NCBI GenBank assembly: GCA_017483805.1
Contig: JAFUUL010000096.1
Location: forward strand, 29,578 to 93,577
DNA length: 64,000 nt
Source: Prevotella sp.
GTDB taxonomy: Bacteria; Bacteroidota; Bacteroidia; Bacteroidales; Bacteroidaceae
Direction of reading: 5' to 3'
Shown piece after piece: positions 58,303-64,000 of this stretch; within the stretch, counting starts at the first letter, position 1, and every line of letters begins with the position of its first letter. A model generated the notes under the pieces. The model worked only from the letters and a program-made list of their open reading frames with translations. It did not search any database and was not told the DNA's origin. The position numbers were made by a program, and so were the translations under genes.

Positions 58303-59226
58303 ATGGCTGTTAGAAAGAAATATGATAAGAGCGTCCTGGGCCGCGGCCTGGACGAGATAGGCAGCGGTCGCGGACTGGATGCGCTCATCGATACCAGTGA
58401 TGTGAAGACGCAAGGCTCGTCGAACCTCAACGAGATACCCATCGACCAGATTGAGCCGAATCCCGACCAGCCACGTCGCGAGTTCGACCAGACAGCAATG
58501 GAGGAACTGGCCTCCAGCATACAGAATATGGGCATCATCGCCCCCATCACCCTGCGCCAGGTGGCCCCCGACCACTATCAGATCATTGCCGGCGAGCGTC
58601 GTTGGCGGGCCTCGCAGATGGCAGGTCTGACCACCATTCCCGCCTATATCCGCACGGCCGATGACGAGAGCGTGATGGAACTGGCCCTGGTGGAAAACAT
58701 CCAGCGCGAGGACCTGAATGCCATCGAGATAGCCCTGGCCTACGAGCATCTGGCCGAGACCAGCGGTATGACGCAGGAGAAGATCTCGGAGCGTGTGGGC
58801 AAGAGCCGCACTGCCGTGACCAACTATATGCGTCTGCTGAAGTTGCCCGCCCAGATTCAGATGGCACTGAAGAACCGCGAGATCGACATGGGTCACGCCC
58901 GTGCCCTGCTGTCGCTCGACTCGCCCTCGATGCAACTCAAGTTGTTTAAGGAGGTGCAGAAGAATCAGTACTCGGTGCGCAAGGTCGAGGAGATGGTGCA
59001 GATGCTGAAAAACGGCGAGAATGTGCAGTCGGCCAACAAGACCATCGCATCGAAGACGCAGGTGCCGAAGGAGTTCAACGAGGCAAAGCAGCGTCTGGCC
59101 GCTCGTCTGCAGGCCAAGGTGCAGTTGACCTGCACGGCCAATGGCAAGGGCAGGATCAGCATCCCCTTCACCAGCGGTGAGGACCTGAAGCGTATCATGA
59201 ACCTGATAGAAGGCACGGGTGAGTAG
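58303..59226 (+). CDS. parB: Chromosome partitioning protein ParB
   Basis: CTPase and parS-binding partner of ParA. The ATG at 58303 (MAVRKKYDKSVLGRGLDE) is preceded by the parA stop. Motifs: IDQIEPNPDQPRREFD, box ITLRQVAPDHYQIIAGERRWRASQMAG (GERRWRA CTP/parS box), VMELALVENIQREDLNAIEIA, and helix-turn-helix MTQEKISERVGKSRTAVTNYMRLLKLP. 307 residues. The next gene starts two bases after its stop. Confidence 0.96.
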   Translation: MAVRKKYDKSVLGRGLDEIGSGRGLDALIDTSDVKTQGSSNLNEIPIDQIEPNPDQPRREFDQTAMEELASSIQNMGIIAPITLRQVAPDHYQIIAGERRWRASQMAGLTTIPAYIRTADDESVMELALVENIQREDLNAIEIALAYEHLAETSGMTQEKISERVGKSRTAVTNYMRLLKLPAQIQMALKNREIDMGHARALLSLDSPSMQLKLFKEVQKNQYSVRKVEEMVQMLKNGENVQSANKTIASKTQVPKEFNEAKQRLAARLQAKVQLTCTANGKGRISIPFTSGEDLKRIMNLIEGTGE

Positions 59227-59227
59227 G

Positions 59228-59959
59228 ATGATGCGACTATGGGCTGTCTTGGCGTCGGTGATGATGCTGGGGTGGGGCAGTGCCTCGGCCCAGACGGAGA
59301 AGTCTGACTCGATCGTTCAGGCCATCGACTCGCTGTACAACCAACTGATCACCGACAGTGCCAGGGTGGACATCGGGCTGGATACGCTGAATGAGGTGCC
59401 GTTTCTGTCAGAGCAGACCGCGCTGCCTGCAAAGGAGGCACGCGACTGGGATACCTGGCGCCCCGATCCGCAGAAGGCCCTCTGGCTGGCACTGGTGATT
59501 CCAGGCGGCGGACAGATCTATAACCGCAAATACTGGAAACTGCCCATCGTCTATGGCGGATTCCTGGGATGTGTCTACGCCATGCGCTGGAATAACATGA
59601 TGTATAAGGACTATGCCCAGGCCTATCTCGACCTGATGGACGACGACCCGGGTACGGCCAGTTACAACCAGTTCCTGCATCTGGGACGCCAGATCACACC
59701 GGCCAACGAGGAGCGCTATAAGACCCTCTTCAAGAAGCGTAAGGACAAATACCGCCGATGGCGCGACCTGAGTTTCTTTGTGATGGTGGGCGTCTATGCC
59801 ATATCGGTGGTTGATGCCTACGTGGATGCCGAACTCTCGGAGTTCGACATCTCCAAGGACCTCAGTATGAAGGTGCGCCCCACGGTGATGGGCAACGGCA
59901 GTTCGGCCAATCCCATCTATGCGGCTTCGCTGGGTGTGAATTGTAGTATTAACTTTTAA
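59228..59959 (+). CDS. DUF5683 exported/membrane protein
   Basis: A 243-residue protein: the ATG at 59228 gives MMRLWAVLASVMMLGWGSASAQ; GTG at 59219 is an alternative that overlaps the parB stop. The mature domain carries WRPDPQKALWLALVIPGGGQIYNRKYWKLPIVYGGFLGCVYAM, the DUF5683 hallmark, with two predicted hydrophobic helices (ALWLALVIPGGG; LSFFVMVGVYAISVVDA). Function unknown. Downstream of parAB and upstream of a lytic transglycosylase. Confidence 0.82.
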   Translation: MMRLWAVLASVMMLGWGSASAQTEKSDSIVQAIDSLYNQLITDSARVDIGLDTLNEVPFLSEQTALPAKEARDWDTWRPDPQKALWLALVIPGGGQIYNRKYWKLPIVYGGFLGCVYAMRWNNMMYKDYAQAYLDLMDDDPGTASYNQFLHLGRQITPANEERYKTLFKKRKDKYRRWRDLSFFVMVGVYAISVVDAYVDAELSEFDISKDLSMKVRPTVMGNGSSANPIYAASLGVNCSINF

Positions 59960-59976
59960 GTGAATTGAGCATTTTT

Positions 59977-61266
59977 ATGATGAAAAAGATATTTTGCCTG
60001 CTTGCCTTCCTGCCTCTGGCCGCCTTTGGTCAGATAGAGGTGGTGGATGAGAACGACCAGGACGATGAGATTAATGTCGTCGACGCGCAGGGCAACCACG
60101 AGGAGATTGATTTCCCCGAGGCGATGTCGTATAACCTCGACAGCCTGATGGGCCAGTATATGTCGAAGACCTATATGACCTACGATGACAACTGCCAGAT
60201 GCGTGACGAGAATCCCACCTTCCCCCGTGAGGTCTACATCGAACGCCTGCATCGTCTGCCCACGGTGATGGAGATGCCCTACAACGAGGTGGTGCAGACC
60301 TGCATCGACCGCTATACGGTGAGGCTGCGCCGGCAGGTCAGTTGGATGCTGGGCGCTTCCAATTTCTATATGCCCATCTTCGAGGAGGCGCTCGATGCCT
60401 ATCAGTTGCCCCTCGAACTGAAGTATCTGCCCATCATCGAGTCGGCCCTCAATCCTGTGGCTGTCTCGCGGGCCGGTGCCACCGGTCTCTGGCAGTTCAT
60501 GCTGCCCACGGGCAAGGCCTACGGGCTCGACGTCAACTCGCTGGTCGATGAGCGTCGCGACCCCGTAAAAGCATCCTATGCCGCTGCCCACTATCTGAGC
60601 GACCTGTATAAACTCTTCGGCGACTGGAACCTGGTGATTGCCGCCTACAACTGTGGGCCGGAGAATATCAACAAGGCCATTCGTCGTGCAGGCGGCGAGA
60701 CCGACTATTGGAAGATTTATCCCTATCTGCCCCGTGAGACCCGCGGCTATGTGCCTGCCTTCATTGCTGCCAACTATGTGATGAACTATTACTGCGAGCA
60801 CAACATCTGTCCGATGCGCTCGGAACTGCCGGCCAAGACCGACACCGTGATGGTCGACCGCAACGTCAGTTTCAGTCAGGTGACAGCCGTCTGCGGTCTT
60901 GACCTGCAGATGCTCCGTGCGCTGAACCCCTCTTACCGTCGCGATGTGGTGCCCGGCAATACGGCCCTTTCGCCCTTGCGACTGCCGGTGACCGATGTGG
61001 CCCGCTTCATCGACTTGCAGGATTCGGTCTATGCCGCCAACGGCAGCGTGCAGAAACGCACCGTTGTCGACATTCCGCAGGACGAGGTGGCTTCGGCCAA
61101 GGGAAAGAAGCGCGAACGCGACAAGGCCAAGTGGGTCACGGTGCGTCGTGGCGATACGCTCTCTGCCATCGCCCGTCGTAACGGTACCACCGTCAATAAT
61201 ATCCGTCGCCTGAACGGTCTGCGTGGCAACAGCATCCGTGCCGGCAAAAAACTCAGGGTGCGCTAA
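59977..61266 (+). CDS. Membrane-bound lytic murein transglycosylase D-like with LysM
   Basis: Cuts peptidoglycan glycan strands, forming anhydromuramoyl ends. I choose the ATG at 59977 (MMKKIFCLLAFLPLAAFGQ), a clear signal peptide; a TTG at 59965 is possible. The SLT domain is LPLELKYLPIIESALNPVAVSRAGATGLWQFML (catalytic Glu) and YNCGPENINKAIRRAG; the C-terminus holds one LysM (WVTVRRGDTLSAIARRNGTTVNNIRRLNGL). 429 residues. It is 17 bases after the DUF5683 gene and 31 before the Rel gene. Confidence 0.92.
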   Translation: MMKKIFCLLAFLPLAAFGQIEVVDENDQDDEINVVDAQGNHEEIDFPEAMSYNLDSLMGQYMSKTYMTYDDNCQMRDENPTFPREVYIERLHRLPTVMEMPYNEVVQTCIDRYTVRLRRQVSWMLGASNFYMPIFEEALDAYQLPLELKYLPIIESALNPVAVSRAGATGLWQFMLPTGKAYGLDVNSLVDERRDPVKASYAAAHYLSDLYKLFGDWNLVIAAYNCGPENINKAIRRAGGETDYWKIYPYLPRETRGYVPAFIAANYVMNYYCEHNICPMRSELPAKTDTVMVDRNVSFSQVTAVCGLDLQMLRALNPSYRRDVVPGNTALSPLRLPVTDVARFIDLQDSVYAANGSVQKRTVVDIPQDEVASAKGKKRERDKAKWVTVRRGDTLSAIARRNGTTVNNIRRLNGLRGNSIRAGKKLRVR

Positions 61267-61297
61267 TATATATAATAAGGTATAGGGAGGACACTAT

Positions 61298-63556
61298 ATG
61301 GAGGAAGAGTTGAGATTGCGTGAAGAGGCTGATGAGAGAATGATCAGTGCGGCCTATGACAAGTTGATTGCCGACTATCTGGCCTCGCGTCATCGTAAGA
61401 AGGTGGACCTGATTGCCAAGGCGTTCAATTTTGCAAGGCAGGCCCACAAAGGCGTGCGCCGTCTGTCGGGCGAGCCTTACATCATGCACCCCATCGCTGT
61501 GGCGCAGATTGTCTGCGAAGATATCGGCCTGGGGTCTACCAGCATCTGTTCGGCCCTGCTCCACGATGTGGTGGAGGACACCGACTACACTGTCGAGGAT
61601 ATCGAGAATATGTTCGGCCCCAAGATCGCGCAGATTGTCGACGGCCTGACCAAGATCAGCGGCGGCATCTTCGGCGAGCAGGCTTCGGCGCAGGCTGAGA
61701 ACTTCAAGAAACTGCTGCTCACGATGAGCGAGGACATCCGTGTCATCCTCATCAAGATTGCCGACCGTCTGCACAATATGCGCACCCTCGACTCCCAGCC
61801 CGCCAACAAGCAGTACAAGATTGCCGGCGAGACGCTCTACCTCTATGCTCCGCTGGCTCACCGACTGGGTCTCTACAAGATCAAGTCGGAACTGGAGAAC
61901 CTCAGTTTCAAGTTCGAGCATCCTGAGGAGTATGCCGCTATCGACAAGAAACTGGAGGCCACGAATGCCTCGCGTCAGCAGTCGTTCGCCCAGTTTACGA
62001 AACCCATTCGTGAGGCGCTCGACAAGATGGGCTTCAAATACGACATCAAGGCGAGGGTGAAGACACCTTACTCCATCTGGAGCAAGATGCAGAATAAGCA
62101 CGTCACCTTCGACGAGATCTACGACATCCTGGCCGTCCGCATCATTTTTACGCCCAAGGTGCGGGAGGAGGAAGTCAACGAGTGCTTCAACATCTACGTG
62201 GCGCTGGCAAAGATATACAAGACCCATCCCGACCGTACCCGCGACTGGCTGAACCATCCCAAGGCCAACGGCTATCAGGCCCTGCACGTCACCCTGATGT
62301 CGAAACAGGGCCAATGGATTGAGGTGCAGATACGCTCCGACCGCATGAACGAGATTGCCGAGCAGGGTCTGGCTGCCCACTGGAGATACAAGGACGGTGA
62401 CTATACCGAGGACGAGGGCGAACTGAACCAGTGGCTGCGCACCATCAAGGAGATTCTCGACGATCCGCAGCCCGACGCGATGGACTTCCTCGATGCCATC
62501 AAACTCAACCTCTTTGCCAGCGAGATATTTGTGTTTACGCCGAAGGGCGAGATCAAGACGATGCCGGCCGACTGTACGGTGCTCGACTTCGCCTTCTCCA
62601 TCCACACCTTCCTGGGCTCCCACTGCATCGGCGCCAAGGTCAACCACAAGTTGGTGCCCCTCAGCCACCGTCTGCAGAGTGGCGACCAGGTGGAGATTCT
62701 CACCTCTAAGTCGCACCACGTGCAGCCCTCGTGGATCAACTTTGTATGCACGGCCAAGGCCAAGGCCAAGATTCAGGCCATCCTGCGCCGCCTCAGCCGC
62801 GACCAGCAGAAGGCTGGCGAGGAGTTGCTGGCGGCTTGGCTTCAGAAGAACGGCTTCGAGCAGACACCGGCCATTGTTGACCAACTGGCCAAATTCCATG
62901 ATGTGAGCCGTCGTGAGGAGTTCTATCAGTCGTTAGGTGAGAAGCATATCATCTTGGGCGAGAAGGATGTCGACGAACTGAAGGGAAAGAACAAGAAAAA
63001 GAGCGAAAACAGTGGCGGCTGGCGCAAGTTCGTGCCCTTCGTCAAGGCCAAGAAAGAAGAGAAACCCGAGCAGGCCGACCTCTTCATCGTGCCGGAGAAG
63101 TTCAACCGCAAGAAGCCCATCTATATCAATGAGGACAACATCCACCAGTACCTATTCCCCTCATGCTGCCACCCCATCCCCGGTGACGACACACTGGGCT
63201 ATATCGACAACTACAACCGCATAGAGATCCACAAGCGCACCTGTCCTGTGGCCAACAAACTGAAGGCCAGTTATGGCAATCGCATCCTCGACGTGAAGTG
63301 GGACATGCACAAGAAACTCTTCTTCGATGCAACCATCCGTCTGGGAGGCATCGACCGCCGCGGCATGGTGAACGATGTGACGCGAGTCATCTCCAACCAG
63401 ATGAGCGTCGACATCCGCAAACTAACCTTCACCACTGAGGACGGCATCTTCGACGGCTCCATCGAACTGCGTGTTCACGACCGCGACGACGTGAAGGCCA
63501 TCATCGACAGCCTGAAGGAGGTGGACGACCTGAAGGAAATCTCGCAAATCATGTAG
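61298..63556 (+). CDS. Bifunctional (p)ppGpp synthetase/hydrolase, RelA/SpoT family
   Basis: Controls the stringent alarmone (p)ppGpp. The HD hydrolase part keeps its metal residues (FARQAHKGVRR, MHPIAVAQI, SALLHDVVEDTDYT, RLHNMRTL). The synthetase part has VKTPYSIWSKMQNKHVTFDEIYDILAVRIIF, DWLNHPKANGYQALHVTLM and IEVQIRSDRMNEIAEQGLAAHWRYK. These are followed by TGS (IFVFTPKGEIKTMPADCTVLDFAFSIHT), a helical/zinc-finger-like section and a C-terminal ACT domain (DATIRLGGIDRRGMVNDVTRVIS). 752 residues, normal for the long Rel type. As the window's only family member it may be bifunctional. Confidence 0.95.
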   Translation: MEEELRLREEADERMISAAYDKLIADYLASRHRKKVDLIAKAFNFARQAHKGVRRLSGEPYIMHPIAVAQIVCEDIGLGSTSICSALLHDVVEDTDYTVEDIENMFGPKIAQIVDGLTKISGGIFGEQASAQAENFKKLLLTMSEDIRVILIKIADRLHNMRTLDSQPANKQYKIAGETLYLYAPLAHRLGLYKIKSELENLSFKFEHPEEYAAIDKKLEATNASRQQSFAQFTKPIREALDKMGFKYDIKARVKTPYSIWSKMQNKHVTFDEIYDILAVRIIFTPKVREEEVNECFNIYVALAKIYKTHPDRTRDWLNHPKANGYQALHVTLMSKQGQWIEVQIRSDRMNEIAEQGLAAHWRYKDGDYTEDEGELNQWLRTIKEILDDPQPDAMDFLDAIKLNLFASEIFVFTPKGEIKTMPADCTVLDFAFSIHTFLGSHCIGAKVNHKLVPLSHRLQSGDQVEILTSKSHHVQPSWINFVCTAKAKAKIQAILRRLSRDQQKAGEELLAAWLQKNGFEQTPAIVDQLAKFHDVSRREEFYQSLGEKHIILGEKDVDELKGKNKKKSENSGGWRKFVPFVKAKKEEKPEQADLFIVPEKFNRKKPIYINEDNIHQYLFPSCCHPIPGDDTLGYIDNYNRIEIHKRTCPVANKLKASYGNRILDVKWDMHKKLFFDATIRLGGIDRRGMVNDVTRVISNQMSVDIRKLTFTTEDGIFDGSIELRVHDRDDVKAIIDSLKEVDDLKEISQIM

Positions 63557-63579
63557 TTCGTTTTAGGCAATTCCAGACG

Positions 63580-63611
63580 GGGGAAAATTGCGTTTATGTA
63601 TGATTTTCCCC
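63580..63611 (+). terminator. Hairpin after the Rel gene
   Basis: 9-bp stem GGGGAAAAT/ATTTTCCCC with 14-nt loop, without a T run; probable transcript end. Confidence 0.6.
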
Positions 63612-63654
63612 ATTCAAATGTACGAATTTGCCCTCCTTGCAGACTTATTTGCCA

Positions 63655-63662
63655 TACCTTTG
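63655..63662 (+). promoter_or_regulatory. -7 box for the last gene
   Basis: TACCTTTG, 20 bases before the ATG at 63683. Confidence 0.55.
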
Positions 63663-63682
63663 CAGCGCAAAACTGTAAAGAT

Positions 63683-64000
63683 ATGAAGCAAAGAAACATG
63701 ACAAGAATGAAGAAAGCGGTGTTGGCCATACTGACACTGCTCTTGTGTGCAATGACGGCCACTGCTGCTCAGACGGAGGTGGCCAAGTGGGTGTTCTCTA
63801 CGGGTTACGACGTAGAAAAGAGTGGCACCACTGCCGTCTACACCCCCAACACATTAGGTTGGTCGCAGATAGCCAACACAAAGTGGTCTCAACTGCAACC
63901 GTATTTCCGGCCTAACGAGTGTGCATTGGTACCCGACGATTGCTATATTACCGTGCACACCAGCGACGGCAAGTGGCAAGTGACCTCGAGCGGCTCTGCA
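63683..64000 (+). CDS. Secreted protein, N-terminal fragment (runs off the window)
   Basis: Partial gene of at least 106 residues. Start at 63683 gives MKQRNMTRMKKAVLAILTLLLCAMTATAAQ, a signal peptide; ATGs at 63698 or 63707 could also serve. The visible mature part (EVAKWVFSTGYDVEKSGTTAVYTPNTLGWSQIANTKW, FRPNECALVPDDCYITVHTSDGKWQVTSSGS) is Trp/Thr-rich and looks like a surface or carbohydrate-active protein; such N-termini occur in Prevotella polysaccharide lyases, but no catalytic motif lies in the window. Family not assigned. Confidence 0.75.
   Translation, partial: MKQRNMTRMKKAVLAILTLLLCAMTATAAQTEVAKWVFSTGYDVEKSGTTAVYTPNTLGWSQIANTKWSQLQPYFRPNECALVPDDCYITVHTSDGKWQVTSSGSA

Noticed and set aside
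61253-62899. Long antisense frame opposite the Rel gene
   Set aside because: Shadow of a well-identified RelA/SpoT gene.

Overview
The window looks like a chromosomal segment of a Bacteroidales bacterium, most likely a Prevotella-type gut or oral commensal. Evidence: nearly every transcription unit starts behind the Bacteroidota -7 box TAnnTTTG instead of a sigma70 -10 box; the locus carries TonB-dependent receptors, DUF4954, DUF4230, DUF4738, DUF4876, DUF5683 and DUF6850-type proteins, a class I fumarase, a C25/C1 peptidase cluster and rhamnogalacturonan (pectin) enzymes; secreted proteins end in a Prevotella-style tail (YxLxGrr...KGIYIxxGKKVVVK). Family names are from recall of sequence patterns; no database search was run.

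Layout. 1-1003: 5' part of a PL11 rhamnogalacturonan lyase (minus strand). 1144-7186: operon hflX, DUF4954 beta-helix protein, M16 peptidase lipoprotein. 7317-11339: fumarase, M6 peptidase, nagB. 11376-14201: metallo-beta-lactamase-fold enzyme, trmO and a tandem pair of DUF4230 proteins. 14364-17731: two small envelope proteins, HAD phosphatase, pgi. 17867-21359: purN followed by a tightly coupled cassette of four unrecognised genes, of which at least two are paralogues. 21427-25078: etfB-etfA-acyl-CoA dehydrogenase operon (minus). 25281-31382: tandem CE12-type acetylesterase, dnaG, queD, queE, cls. 31383-36689: an atypical region with a structured 600-nt leader, a 967-aa MBG-like surface protein, a 46-aa peptide gene, a type II tRNA-like gene with a UGG anticodon, other folded RNA, and a VapBC-type module bracketed by 123-bp direct repeats. 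36690-40123: rsmD, DUF3822, a RecD-like helicase and DUF4332. 40252-52119: a 12-kb minus-strand operon joining a TonB-dependent receptor, a lipoprotein, an outer-membrane barrel, two gingipain-like peptidases, a papain-like peptidase and a HmuY-like lipoprotein. 52316-63556: BASS transporter, SpoIIE-type phosphatase, lpxB/surE, parA-parB, DUF5683, a MltD-like transglycosylase and a RelA/SpoT enzyme. 63683-64000: start of a secreted protein.

How it fits together. Most of the window is core metabolism and cell-cycle housekeeping. Accessory functions are pectin degradation (PL11 and CE12), a predicted surface proteolysis/nutrient uptake operon (40-52 kb), and the RNA-rich island at 31.4-36.7 kb. 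A further theme is short low-complexity repeats placed between genes and, in frame, inside etfB, dnaG, queE, cls and the BASS transporter gene. The best candidates for something undescribed are the 12-kb protease/receptor operon, the tRNA-like/repeat/VapBC island, the leader with mutually exclusive hairpins, and the four-gene cassette behind purN. No IS element, prophage, CRISPR array or rRNA gene was seen.
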